A DNA stretch of 64,000 nt from JAMQPK01 sp963761975 (lineage in GTDB: Bacteria > Acidobacteriota > Vicinamibacteria > Vicinamibacterales > JAMQPK01), in the NCBI GenBank assembly GCA_963761975.1, contig CAVXIR010000007.1, forward strand, positions 1,426,001-1,490,000, read 5' to 3'. The notes under the pieces were generated by a model. The model was not told the DNA's origin. It made no database searches and saw only the letters and a program-made list of their open reading frames with translations. This document shows positions 43,078 to 52,600 of the stretch, one piece after another (the first letter of the stretch is position 1; every line of letters starts with the position of its first letter). The translations under genes were made by a program, and so were the position numbers.

Positions 43078-45755
43078 CCTATACCGGCTCAGGGTTCCCC
43101 ACCTCCTGCGGGACACGCACCCAGCGTGACGCCGGCCATGCGGCAGTACCTCGATGCGAAGCAGCAGTATCGAGACGCGATCCTGTTTTTTCGGATGGGT
43201 GATTTCTACGAGATGTTCTACGAAGACGCGCTCGTGGCCGCGCGCGCGCTCGATCTGACGCTGACCTCGCGCTCGAAGGATGGTCAGGGCACGTCGATAC
43301 CGATGTGCGGGGTACCGCACCACGCCATCGACACGTATCTCGCACGGCTGGTCAAGAAAGGCTTCCGCGTCGCGATCTGCGATCAGGTCGAAGATCCGAA
43401 GAAAGCCAAGGGCATCGTCAAGCGCGAAATCGTGCGTGTCGTCTCGCCGGGCACGCTCACCGATTCGCAGCATCTCGACGAGCGCGCACCGGCATTTCTG
43501 CTCGCGCTTACGAAAACCGAAAAAATAGGGTCTGACCCCGTCGTTGGCGTTGCGTTGCTCGATCTCACCACGGGCGAGTTTTCCTGTGCGGAATATGTGG
43601 GCAAGGCGGGCCTGCACGCATTGGCTGACGAAGTGATGGTCCTGCGGCCGCGCGAAATCGTCGCGCCGGTCGGCCTCGATCTGGCGCTTGTGCTGATCGA
43701 CGGCGCCGCCGAGCGGCTGCCCGTCACCCGTGTCGAGCCCTGGACGTTCGAGCACGAATCCGCGCGCCGTACCCTGCTCGAGCAGTTCCGTACGAACGGA
43801 CTCGAGGGATTCGGTCTCGACGCGCATGCCTTCGCGGCCTCGGCTGCGGGCGCGCTGCTTCACTACCTGCGCGACACGCAGAAAGCCGATCTCGCGCACG
43901 TACGCAGCGTCTCGTACCGGACCTCATCTGAGTGCCTGCTGATTGATGCCGTCACGCTCAAGCATCTCGAGGTCGTCGAGTCGATGGAGGGCGGGGCTGA
44001 CGGGACGCTACTCCATGAGATCGATCGTACGGTCACCGCCATGGCCGGACGGCTGCTCCGCTCGTGGCTGTTGCGGCCGCTCGTCTCGCTCGATCGCATC
44101 CGCGATCGTCTCGATGCCGTCGAGGAATTCGCCTTCCGCAGCACCGACCGGGGAAAGTTTCGCGAACTCTTGAAGACCGTGCAGGATCTCGAGCGGCTCG
44201 TTGCACGTGCGGCGCTCGGCAGCGCCGGGCCGCGCGATCTCGTCGGCCTCAAACAGTCGATTGCGGTCGTGCCAAAGGTGCGACTCGTCCTGGGAGCGTG
44301 CGAGGCGCCGCTGACACGCTCGCTCGTGAGCTCGCTCGACGATCTGATGGATGTCCGCGATGACATCGACCGCAGCCTCATCGACGAGCCAGGTGCCCTG
44401 GTTCGAGAGGGGGCTACATTCGCGATGGGCTCGACGCCGAGCTCGACGATTTGAGGCGCATCAGCCGATCGGGCAAGCAGGTGATTGCGGAGCTCGAAGA
44501 ACGGGAGCGCCATCGCACCGGCATCGGCTCGCTGAAGGTGCGTTACAACCGCGTCTTCGGCTACTACATCGAGATCTCGAAATCGAATCTCCATGCGGTG
44601 CCGCCCGACTATCACCGCAAGCAGACGATCGCCGGCGGAGAGCGATTCATCACCCCGGCGCTGAAGGAATACGAGGAAAAGGTGCTCGGCGCCGACGAGC
44701 GGATTCTCGAACGCGAGATTGAGCTCTTTGAGGCGCTTCGCGCGCGCGTCGCCGCCGAAGCCACGCGCATTCAGGAGACGGCGCGCGGCCTTGCGGCGCT
44801 CGACGTGCTGTCTGGGCTGGCCGAAACAGCCGCGGTATCGAACTACATCAAACCGCACGTGCACGAGAGCGACGAACTCGCCATCGTCGATGGACGCCAC
44901 CCCGTCGTGGAACGGCGGTGCAGCGGCAGATTCGTCCCGAACGACACCGCGCTCGACGGCGGGGGCAGCCAGCTCGTCATCCTCACCGGCCCCAACATGG
45001 GAGGTAAGTCGACTTACCTCCGGCAAACGGCGCTGATCTGCCTGATGGCACAGACAGGTTCGTTCGTGCCGGCCACTCGCGCCAAAGTCGCCATCGTCGA
45101 TCGCATTTACGCTCGAGTGGGCGCCTCCGACAACATCACACGCGGCCGGTCGACATTCATGGTGGAAATGCAGGAAACCGCCAACATCCTGCACGCCGCC
45201 ACATCTCGAAGCCTCGTCGTGCTCGACGAAATCGGACGCGGCACCGCGACATTCGACGGCCTCAGCATCGCATGGGCGGTCGCAGAGTATCTGGCCACGA
45301 ATCAGCGGGGACGGCCAAAGACGATTTTCGCCACGCACTATCACGAGCTGACCGATCTCGCAGACGCCCTGCCCGGCGTCGTCAACGCGCACGTGGCCGC
45401 GCGTGAGTGGCAGGACGATATTGTGTTTCTGCACAAGATCGTGCCCGGACGATCGGATCGCAGCTACGGCATCCAGGTGGCACGGCTCGCGGGCATGCCG
45501 GCACCGGTCATCACGCGCGCCCGCGCGATTCTGCAATCACTGGAACAGGACGAGCTGACACGAGGCGGCCGTCCATCGATTAGCGGCACCTCGACGGAAC
45601 CGCAGCAGCAGCTCGGTCTCTTCCAGATGCCAGCTGGCGATCCGGCCGCCGAACGGCTGGCCGACAAGCTCCGCCACATCGACACCGACAGCCTGACTCC
45701 GCTGCAAGCCCTGACAGTCCTCGCAGAATTGAAGAAGGATCTCGACAAGAAATGA
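43075..45755 (+). CDS. mutS: DNA mismatch repair protein MutS with a frameshift
   Basis: The start MPIPAQGSPPP at 43075 is preferred over the longer frame from 43030. Domain I has the mismatch-contact FRMGDFYEMFYEDA. Connector, core and clamp domains follow. The C-terminal ATPase has GPNMGGKSTYLRQ, STFMVEMQETANIL, VLDEIGRGTATFDGLSIAWAV and FATHYHEL. The frame breaks at the G-run 44409-44413: LVREGATFAMG is read where YIRDGLDAELDDLRRISRSGKQ in the other frame is expected, so one G is missing. Corrected length is about 894 residues, normal. A short KTEKIGSDP stretch after FLLALT contains the GGGTCTGACCC word and looks like an insertion. If the frameshift were real the strain would be a mutator. 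Confidence 0.9.
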
Positions 45756-47674
45756 CTTTCGTGGGTTCGTGGGTTCGTGGGTGCAACGGAACGCGGGTTC
45801 GATTGTTCATACGCTTGTTGGTTCGTAAGGTTCGTAAGGTTCGTAAGGTTCGTAAGGTTCGTGAGGTTCGTGAGGTTCGTGAGGTTCGTGAGGTTCGTGA
45901 GGTTCGTGAGGTTCGTGGGTTCGTGAGGTTCGTGAGGTTCGTGAGGTTCGTGAGGTTCGTCAGGTTCGTGAGGTTCGTGAGGTTCGTGAGGTTCGTGAGG
46001 TTCGTGAGGTTCGTGAGGTTCGTGAGGTTCGTCAGGTTCGTGAGGTTCGTCAGGTTCGTGAGGTTCGCGCCGGCAAACGCCGGCGCGACGAACCCGACGA
46101 ACCTGACGAACCTGACGAACTTCACGAACCTGACGAACCTGACGAACTTCACGAACCTGCTGCACCCGTCAACGTTTGCGTTCGCTGTGACACTGCTCGG
46201 TGCCCTGTCGTGTTCCACTCCGCCGTCCGATCCGAGCGTTGTGACGATTGCCATACCGGTCTCGCCTAACAGTCTGGATCCGCGGTTCGGTACCGACGAA
46301 AACTCGGCACGTGTGCACCAACTGATCTTCAACGACCTGCTGAGGTGGGACGACCAGAACCGTCTCGAACCAGGACTCGCTGAGTCGTGGGAAACGACCG
46401 ACTACCAGACCTACCGAATCAAGCTGCGACAAGGGGTGCCCTTCCATGACGGGCACGAACTGACCTCGGCAGACGTCGTCTACACCTTCACCAACATGGT
46501 CGATCCCGCGTTTGCATCGCCTTGGAGAGGCGCGTTTCGGGATCTCCAGTCTGTCGCCGCGGTGGATCGCTACACCGTTGATTTCGTACTCAAGCAGCCA
46601 TCCGGATCATTCCTTCCAAACCTGGTGTTCAAGATCGTGCCCGCAGGCGCCGGGCGCGAGCTGCGCGACCACCCCATCGGCACAGGGCCATACCAGTTCG
46701 CGTCGTATGCCGTCGACGACCGGTTGGAGCTTCGCGCGTTTCGCGACTACTTCGAAGGACTGCCGAGGAATAACGGGCTCGTCATGAAGATCGTGCCCGA
46801 CGACATCATGCGGGGCCTCGAGCTGCGGAAACACACGTCCGATCTGGTCGTGAACGACCTCGTCCCCGACATGGTCTACCAGCTCGAGAAAGAAGGTCTC
46901 CGCCTCACGAAGGCGCCTGGTGTCGATTACCAGTACCTGGGTTTCAATTTCCACGATCCCATCGTGAAAGACGTGCGCGTCAGGCATGCGATCGGACACG
47001 CGATCGATCGGCAGGCCATCGTCGACCACCTCCGCCGCGGCCTCGCCGCCGTGGCCAACACCATGCTGCCGCCAACCAACTGGGCGTATGAACCTGATGT
47101 CCTTGTGCTGGACTACGATCCCGAGCGAGCCAAGGCCTTACTCGACGAAGCGGGTTATCGGGATCCTGACGGCGACGGTCCGCGCCCGCGCTTATCTCTC
47201 TCGTTCAAGACGTCGAGCGTCGAGTACTACCGGCTGCAGGCTGCCGTGATCCAGCAGAATCTCCGCGAGGTCGGCATCGACGTCGACGTGCGATCGTACG
47301 AATTCGCGACGCTGTACGCGGACATCATCAAGGGCAATTTCCAGATGTATTCACTCCAATGGGTGGGCGGCGCGCTGGCCGATCCCGACATGCTGCGCCG
47401 CGTGTTTCATTCCCAGGAGGTGCCGCCCGGCGGCTTCAATCGCGGACACTTCAGCGATCCTGAAGTCGACCGGCTCATCGACGAAGCCTCGAAAGCGACC
47501 GACTATGAAAGCCGGAAGCATTTGTACGCAGAAGTGCAAAAGTTGATTGCCGAAGCCGCGCCGTACATCAGTTTGTGGCATCGGACGAACTTCGCGTTGT
47601 CTGATTCCGGGATCGTCGGGATCAGGCTTTCGCCGCAGGGCGATTTCACGTTTCTCAGAAATGTCTCGCGGTAG
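45752..47674 (+). CDS. Family 5 extracellular solute-binding lipoprotein, start obscured by repeat
   Basis: Recognisable protein begins near 46160: FAFAVTLLGALSC looks like a lipoprotein signal with Cys near 46211. SBP family 5 (peptide/nickel type) follows: VTIAIPVSPNSLDPRFGTDEN, LAESWETTDYQTYRIKLRQGV, FHDGHELTSADVVYTF, IGTGPYQFASY, DVRVRHAIGHAIDRQAI, YDPERAKALLDEAGY. Normal core length about 500 residues. The frame stays open back to an ATG overlapping the mutS stop (45752), but codons 30-130 are pure repeat (VREVREVRE, RFVRFVRFV). In-frame starts after the repeat (GTG 46187) are too close to the Cys. The native start seems replaced by the array. No permease or ATPase gene is adjacent. Confidence 0.75.
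   Translation: MTFVGSWVRGCNGTRVRLFIRLLVRKVRKVRKVRKVREVREVREVREVREVREVRGFVRFVRFVRFVRFVRFVRFVRFVRFVRFVRFVRFVRFVRFVRFVRFVRFAPANAGATNPTNLTNLTNFTNLTNLTNFTNLLHPSTFAFAVTLLGALSCSTPPSDPSVVTIAIPVSPNSLDPRFGTDENSARVHQLIFNDLLRWDDQNRLEPGLAESWETTDYQTYRIKLRQGVPFHDGHELTSADVVYTFTNMVDPAFASPWRGAFRDLQSVAAVDRYTVDFVLKQPSGSFLPNLVFKIVPAGAGRELRDHPIGTGPYQFASYAVDDRLELRAFRDYFEGLPRNNGLVMKIVPDDIMRGLELRKHTSDLVVNDLVPDMVYQLEKEGLRLTKAPGVDYQYLGFNFHDPIVKDVRVRHAIGHAIDRQAIVDHLRRGLAAVANTMLPPTNWAYEPDVLVLDYDPERAKALLDEAGYRDPDGDGPRPRLSLSFKTSSVEYYRLQAAVIQQNLREVGIDVDVRSYEFATLYADIIKGNFQMYSLQWVGGALADPDMLRRVFHSQEVPPGGFNRGHFSDPEVDRLIDEASKATDYESRKHLYAEVQKLIAEAAPYISLWHRTNFALSDSGIVGIRLSPQGDFTFLRNVSR
45770..46160. repeat. Large GGTTCGTGA tandem array with inverted half and central hairpin
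   Basis: From about 45826 to 46065 the 9-nt unit GGTTCGTGA (variants GGTTCGTAA, GGTTCGTCA) repeats about 26 times. From 46088 to 46160 the complementary ACGAACCTG/ACGAACTTC unit repeats about eight times. The centre is a perfect 9-bp GC hairpin, CGCGCCGGC (46066-46074) and GCCGGCGCG (46079-46087) with AAAC loop. The whole can fold into a long cruciform or hairpin. It starts right after mutS and runs into the 5' end of the solute-binding protein frame. It is partly mirrored at 53035-53110. Confidence 0.92.
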
Positions 47675-47692
47675 CGGTACAATTGCGCCCGC

Positions 47693-48781
47693 ATGAAAAA
47701 GCGTTCTCGCTTCCTGCAGGTGCCGATCGAGCCCTTCACAGTCGACCCTGATCTGAAAGCCGACGAACTTCTCGAGAAGATGGAGCGCATCTCGTTTCAG
47801 GGGCGCTCGCTCGGCATTGCGCACCGAGTCTGGCAGAAAATGCTCGGCGACGACGTGACGATCTTCATGGGTATGGCCGGCGCCCTCAGCGCTGGGGGCC
47901 TGCGCATGGTGGTGGCGTATCTCATCGAACACCGCTACATCGATTGCCTTGTGTCGACCGGCGCAAATTTATATCACGACCTTCACGAGACGCGCGGGCG
48001 TCATCATTACCTCGGCTCGGCGCATGCAAACGACGCGGCCCTTGCTGGCGACCGTATCGATCGCGTCTACGACACATATGCCAGCGAAGAAGAGTTCTGT
48101 GACAACGACGTCTGGATCGCCGATTTCGTCGCATCCCTCGAAGAGCGGCCATACACCTCGCGCGAGTTCCTCAACCGTCTCGGCGGCCACCTGTGGACTG
48201 AAACCGGGCAGAACGGCATTCTGACGGCCGCCTATCGTGCCGGTGTGCCCATCTTCTGTCCGGCGATTGCCGACTCATCAATCGGCATGGGGTTGTCGCA
48301 GGGACGTCACAAGAAGCCCGGTTCCGGCTACATCGACATCATCGGCGACATCGTCGAGTCGGCAAATCTCGTGATTCGCCGGCCGCGCACGGCGACCGTG
48401 GTGCTTGGCGGCGGAACGCCGAAAAACTTCATCAATCAGGCAAGCGTTCAGGCCGAGTTTTTCAGCCCGGCGGTCGGCGGCCACAAATATGCGCTCCAGA
48501 TCGTGACCGACGTGCCCCATTTCGGCGGGGCCTCGGGCTCGACGCTCGAAGAAGCGCAGAGCTGGGGCAAGCTCGCCACCGATGCGGCGCGGGTGACTGT
48601 GCACGCCGACGCGACGATCGCCTTGCCAATTCTGGCCACGGCTCTCGCTCGCAGCTCGGCTGATCTCGCCAAACAGCGCACGCATCCGAGTATCGACCCC
48701 AGCGCGGGCGAAATGGTGATGGACGGCAGGCCCATCTCGCGCGAGGCGTTCGAAGAAAACATGAGCCGGACACACCCATGA
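47693..48781 (+). CDS. Deoxyhypusine-synthase-like enzyme (bacterial homospermidine-type)
   Basis: 362 residues. DHS fold with NAD-binding segments (MGMAGALSAGGLRMVVAYLIEH, STGANLYHDLHE, VVLGGGTPKNFINQ). EEAQSWGKL contains the lysine (K293) that corresponds to the catalytic Lys forming the covalent aminobutyl intermediate in human DHS. Bacteria lack eIF5A, so members are thought to transfer the aminobutyl group of spermidine to a small amine, giving homospermidine or related products. The next gene is an agmatinase-family enzyme, and the stop (ATGA) overlaps a potential start of that gene, which supports a polyamine role. The exact product cannot be read from sequence. Confidence 0.88.
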   Translation: MKKRSRFLQVPIEPFTVDPDLKADELLEKMERISFQGRSLGIAHRVWQKMLGDDVTIFMGMAGALSAGGLRMVVAYLIEHRYIDCLVSTGANLYHDLHETRGRHHYLGSAHANDAALAGDRIDRVYDTYASEEEFCDNDVWIADFVASLEERPYTSREFLNRLGGHLWTETGQNGILTAAYRAGVPIFCPAIADSSIGMGLSQGRHKKPGSGYIDIIGDIVESANLVIRRPRTATVVLGGGTPKNFINQASVQAEFFSPAVGGHKYALQIVTDVPHFGGASGSTLEEAQSWGKLATDAARVTVHADATIALPILATALARSSADLAKQRTHPSIDPSAGEMVMDGRPISREAFEENMSRTHP

Positions 48782-48850
48782 ATCGCGACTGCCCCATCCA
48801 GTACCGACCACATCGTACCGCTCTCATTCGGCGGCACGCTGCCCGAATCC

Positions 48851-49672
48851 GTGACGTTTGAAAGCGCGAAGGCCGTCATTCTGCCGATCCCGCTCGAAAG
48901 CACCACCTCGTATGTGCCCGGCACACGCAACGGCCCACGCGAAATCCTGGTCGCGTCCACTCACCTCGAGCTCTGGGACGAGGAAACCTCCACCGACATC
49001 CACCCCATCGGCATCTACACGCTTCCGGAAATGGAACTGCCCTTTGACGACATGGGCGAGATGATGGCCGAGATTCGCCGCGTCACGGCCGCTATTCTCG
49101 AGCACGACAAGTTCCCGATCGTGCTCGGTGGCGAACACTCGATTACGTCGCCAGTCGTGGCCGCCATGGCCGGCAGATTTCCGGGGCTTTCCGTCCTTCA
49201 AATCGACGCGCATGCCGATCTTCGCGACACCTACATGGGGACTCGGTTCAATCACGCCTGCGCCATGCGGCGTGTGCTCGAGCACGCGCGCACGACGCAG
49301 GTCGGCATCCGAAGCCTGTCGACCGAAGAGGCGAAAGCCGCCCCGACACTTCCGACGAGAATCTTCTACGACGTCAACATGCGGGAGGACAAGGATTGGA
49401 TCGACCAGGTCGTCAAATCTCTTGGTGACAGGGTCTACGTCACCATCGACGTCGACGGGATGGACCCCGCCATCATGCCGGCGACCGGTACACCGGAACC
49501 GGGCGGGCTGAGCTGGTATGAACTCCTGTCGGTGTTGCGTGCCGTCATGTCGGCGCGTACTGTGGTGGGGTGCGATATCGTCGAGCTGTCACCGCTGCCC
49601 GGAATGGCGGCGCCGAATTTCCTGTGCGCGAAGCTGATCTACAAGATCCTCACGTACCAGTTCACGAAATAG
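48851..49672 (+). CDS. speB: Agmatinase/ureohydrolase family protein
   Basis: 273 residues from the GTG at 48851. Manganese ligands are in LGGEHSIT (His96), QIDAHADLRD (Asp119, His121, Asp123) and TIDVDGMDPAIMPATGTPEPGG (Asp200, Asp202). Agmatinase makes putrescine and urea; guanidino-hydrolases of other substrates look similar. The frame is open upstream to 48782 (ATAPSSTDHIVPLSFGGTLPES), which resembles the usual N-terminus. One surplus base in CCATGAATCGC at 48777-48787 would restore ATG ATC GCG and couple it to the upstream stop. The true start is therefore probably about 48778. Confidence 0.87.
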   Translation: MTFESAKAVILPIPLESTTSYVPGTRNGPREILVASTHLELWDEETSTDIHPIGIYTLPEMELPFDDMGEMMAEIRRVTAAILEHDKFPIVLGGEHSITSPVVAAMAGRFPGLSVLQIDAHADLRDTYMGTRFNHACAMRRVLEHARTTQVGIRSLSTEEAKAAPTLPTRIFYDVNMREDKDWIDQVVKSLGDRVYVTIDVDGMDPAIMPATGTPEPGGLSWYELLSVLRAVMSARTVVGCDIVELSPLPGMAAPNFLCAKLIYKILTYQFTK

Positions 49673-49709
49673 GCGGTCCATAGAGCAGGACCCGCCCTAC
49701 GTACTGCTG

Positions 49710-49735
49710 GCCGGGTCTTGCTTTTTAGACCCGGC
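49710..49735. terminator. Hairpin terminator between convergent genes
   Basis: Perfect stem GCCGGGTCT (49710-49718) and AGACCCGGC (49727-49735) with loop TGCTTTTT. The outer TACGTA words also pair. It lies between the convergent agmatinase and YfgM-like genes, touching the stop of the latter, and probably terminates both. Confidence 0.65.
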
Positions 49736-50457
49736 TACGTAAGCCCGGCGAGCATCTTCTTGGCCTCGTCGACATACGGCGAATCCGGAAAGTCGGCGAT
49801 CACCTTGTCGAGTGTCTGCTTTGCCTCTGCCTTTTTCCCGGCAGCGGCCTGAACGCGACCCAGTTCCATCAGCAGGGCATCGCGTGGCATCGTCTCGTCG
49901 GCCGTGTTGTTCACCAGCGTTTGTGCGGCGCTGATGGCTCGGTCGTATTGCTTGGCCTGCGTGTTTGCCTCGACGACGCCCAGTTGGGCCACGCGGCCGT
50001 AAAAACTGCCCATGCCAGCGCGATCGACGACCTCCTGATAGCGCGTCGCGGCCTCGATATGGCGGCCCAGCATGGCGAGCGCCCCCGCAGCGTAATAGCG
50101 CGCCGCAATACCGGCGTCGGTCGAAGGGTAGGCGTTGAACACCTCAGTGAACTTGGCCAGCGCTGCCTCCGCGCGCACCTGGATGGTGGGGTACCGGCTG
50201 GCTTCCGGCTTTGCGCCAGGCTTCGGTTCCTGAATCGGCGTCTGCATGATGACGATCGCATCGCCAAGCACCATCTGCGCGCGATTCTCATTCCGCGTCT
50301 TCCATGCCCAGTACCCGCCGGCGATGACGAGCACGACGAGGACCACGCCTGCCGCGAGGGCAAAGGTGCGACGATTCTCCTGAAGGCGCTCGGTGGCGTC
50401 GCTGAGGACGTGTGACAGCTCGTTTTCCTTCAATCGGTGGCGTTCTGAACGCTTCAT
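49735..50457 (-). CDS. YfgM-like TPR membrane protein
   Basis: 240 residues. A cytoplasmic N-terminus (RHRLKENELSHVLSDATERLQENRR) is followed by one helix (FALAAGVVLVVLVIAGGYWAW). TPR-type repeats follow: YPSTDAGIAARYYAAGALAMLGRHIEAA, RVAQLGVVEANTQAKQYDRAI, AEAKQTLDKVIADFPDSPYV. It resembles YfgM, a SecYEG-associated periplasmic chaperone helper, or general TPR tol-pal type proteins. The gene stands alone, with divergent spacing to the kinase gene. Confidence 0.7.
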   Translation of the reverse strand: MKRSERHRLKENELSHVLSDATERLQENRRTFALAAGVVLVVLVIAGGYWAWKTRNENRAQMVLGDAIVIMQTPIQEPKPGAKPEASRYPTIQVRAEAALAKFTEVFNAYPSTDAGIAARYYAAGALAMLGRHIEAATRYQEVVDRAGMGSFYGRVAQLGVVEANTQAKQYDRAISAAQTLVNNTADETMPRDALLMELGRVQAAAGKKAEAKQTLDKVIADFPDSPYVDEAKKMLAGLT

Positions 50458-50524
50458 AAGGCCGCCAATTATATCCCCTTTAGGCAGGATAACTTTCGTG
50501 CCGATAAACGGATAGGATTAGATC

Positions 50525-51919
50525 GTGACCGAACATCATCTGGCGGGTGTCGGCCGGATGCGTTTTCGGACGTGGCCGGTCGTTGCGGTCTCGCTGCTGG
50601 GCCTGCTTGGGCTCATCGTCGTGTCGATCCTTGCCGTACAGCGCAAGGCCGACATCGCCTACGCCCACTTGGAAAACCTGAACGCGCAGTACCGCGACGT
50701 GGAAATGCGGCTACGGCGAGTGCGGACCGACCTCCATCTCTCAGGCATTCTCGCGCGTGACTATCTGCTCGACACGACGACGCCTGCGGGCGACTACCGC
50801 TCTCGGCTCCTCGCGTACCGGACGGAATGCGATCGGATGATCAGCGAGCTCGAGCCCTTATTACGCGGTAGCGATCCCACGCGGTTCGACAGGCTGCGGC
50901 ATGAGCTGGACGAATACTGGCGCTCGTACGCACCCCTCTTCGACGGCACCAGCGTCGTCGTCGATCGCTACGGCTTCCTGCGCCGCGAAATCGTCCCGCG
51001 GCGCGATGCGGTCATGAACATCTCCGCGGAAATCGAGGAGCTCAATAACCGCAACCTGTACGCTCAGCAACTGGCTGCAGCTGAACGGCAGCGCGAGCTG
51101 CACCAGTACCTGACACGAACACTTGCGGCCAGCCTGGCGCTCGGCCTGGCGGTTGCCATCATCGCGGTGATTCGCATTCGCGTGCTCGAGGGCCGCTCGG
51201 AGGAGCAGCATGGCCGCACGCAACAGGCCGAGCAGGAGCTGCGCCGCCTCTCGAACCAGCTCGTCAGGACCCAGGAAGAAGAGCGCAAGAGCCTGTCGCG
51301 CGAACTGCACGACGAGCTCGGGCAGATGTTGACGGCGCTGCGGATGGAAATCGGGCGCAGCGAGAGGGCTCAGGCGCTCGGCAGCCCTTCGTTCACCGCC
51401 ACGATGCAGGAGAGCAAGGCGCTGGTCGACCGCATGATGCGCATGGTGCGCGATCTGGCCATGGGACTGCGGCCAAGCATGCTGGACGATCTTGGACTCG
51501 AGCCGGCGCTCGCCTTCCAGGCGCGCGAGTTCTCGCGCCGTTACAACGTGCCGGTCGACCTCTCTGTCGACGGCGATCTCGAGCGGCTGCCGGATCCGCA
51601 GCGCACGTGCGTGTACCGCGTCGTTCAGGAAGCGCTCACCAACTGTGCCAAACACTCGGCCGCGACCGAGATTCAGGTGCAGGTCGTGCGCGGACGTACG
51701 CGGCTGGATGTCTCGGTGCGCGATAACGGCGTCGGGATGGCATCGACCGTCGGCCACAACGGGCTCGGATTGACCGGCATCAAGGAACGCGTCAAGGACA
51801 TCAACGGATCGACCTCGATTGAAACCAAACCTGGCGGCGGAACCGTGGTTCACATCACGCTGCCGGTGCCCGCTGCGGACAGCAGCAAGGAGGACCTCGT
51901 TGCGAATAGTGCTCGGTGA
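50525..51919 (+). CDS. NarX/DegS-type sensor histidine kinase
   Basis: 464 residues, GTG start; MRFRTWP at codon 12 is an alternative. Helix 1 WPVVAVSLLGLLGLIVVSILAV, an extracytoplasmic helical sensor of about 150 residues, helix 2 LAASLALGLAVAIIAVIRI. Then HisKA_3: EEERKSLSRELHDELGQMLTALRMEI (His in ELHDELG). HATPase: VVQEALTNCAKHSAATE, VRDNGVGMAS, GLGLTGIKERVKDINGS. It pairs with the overlapping response regulator. The extracellular part resembles CHASE3-like four-helix sensors. Confidence 0.9.
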   Translation: MTEHHLAGVGRMRFRTWPVVAVSLLGLLGLIVVSILAVQRKADIAYAHLENLNAQYRDVEMRLRRVRTDLHLSGILARDYLLDTTTPAGDYRSRLLAYRTECDRMISELEPLLRGSDPTRFDRLRHELDEYWRSYAPLFDGTSVVVDRYGFLRREIVPRRDAVMNISAEIEELNNRNLYAQQLAAAERQRELHQYLTRTLAASLALGLAVAIIAVIRIRVLEGRSEEQHGRTQQAEQELRRLSNQLVRTQEEERKSLSRELHDELGQMLTALRMEIGRSERAQALGSPSFTATMQESKALVDRMMRMVRDLAMGLRPSMLDDLGLEPALAFQAREFSRRYNVPVDLSVDGDLERLPDPQRTCVYRVVQEALTNCAKHSAATEIQVQVVRGRTRLDVSVRDNGVGMASTVGHNGLGLTGIKERVKDINGSTSIETKPGGGTVVHITLPVPAADSSKEDLVANSAR

Positions 51920-52541
51920 TGATCACGGAATTGTGCGGCGCGGACTGAAAGCGCTGCTCGACGCGGAAGATGACATCGAAGTCGTCGGCGAAGCCGGCGA
52001 CGGCCTCGAGGCCCTGCGGATGTGCGAAACGCACAGGCCCGACGTGGCGATACTCGATATTGCGATGCCGCGCCTCAACGGCATCGACGTCGCCGAGCGC
52101 GCCATCAAGCATCAGCCGCAGTTGAAAGTCGTGTTCCTCAGCATGTACGCCGACGAGTCGTACGTGTTGCGCGCGCTGTCGGCCGGCGCACGTGGTTATC
52201 TGCTGAAGGAATCAACCGAACAGGACCTGGTGCCTGCCCTGCGTACCATCAGCCAGGGACGGCCGTATTTCAGCCCGACGATTTCCGCGATGCTGCTCTC
52301 TGATTACATGCGGCACCTGCAACAGCGTGGACAGGAAGATTCGTATCGTCTGCTGACCGATCGCGAAAAAGAAGTGCTGCAGCTGCTGGCAGAGGGCCGA
52401 ACCAACAAAGAGGTCGCGAGCATTCTCGAGGTCGGCGTGTCGACCGTCGAGACGCACCGGGCGAACCTGATGCAGAAGCTCGGCCTCCACAACACGGCGG
52501 AAATCGTGTTGTACGCGGTCAGAAAAAGCCTCGTGTCCTGA
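51900..52541 (+). CDS. NarL/FixJ-type response regulator
   Basis: 213 residues from the TTG at 51900. That start is chosen because AAGGAGG lies 6 nt upstream and MRIVLGDDHGIVRRG is the standard receiver N-terminus; the longer frame from 51819 adds only shadow sequence of the kinase. Receiver: LGDDHGIV (acidic pair), phospho-Asp in VAILDIAMPRLNG, VFLSMYADE, GARGYLLKE (Lys). LuxR-type HTH: LTDREKEVLQLLAEGRTNKEVASIL, then VSTVETHRANLMQKL. It overlaps the kinase by 20 nt. Targets unknown. Confidence 0.93.
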   Translation: MRIVLGDDHGIVRRGLKALLDAEDDIEVVGEAGDGLEALRMCETHRPDVAILDIAMPRLNGIDVAERAIKHQPQLKVVFLSMYADESYVLRALSAGARGYLLKESTEQDLVPALRTISQGRPYFSPTISAMLLSDYMRHLQQRGQEDSYRLLTDREKEVLQLLAEGRTNKEVASILEVGVSTVETHRANLMQKLGLHNTAEIVLYAVRKSLVS

Positions 52542-52600
52542 GCGACCGCAAGACTGAGCCGCAAGTGGCGCGGCTTTCGCATTCAAGGTTGGAGTCACGA

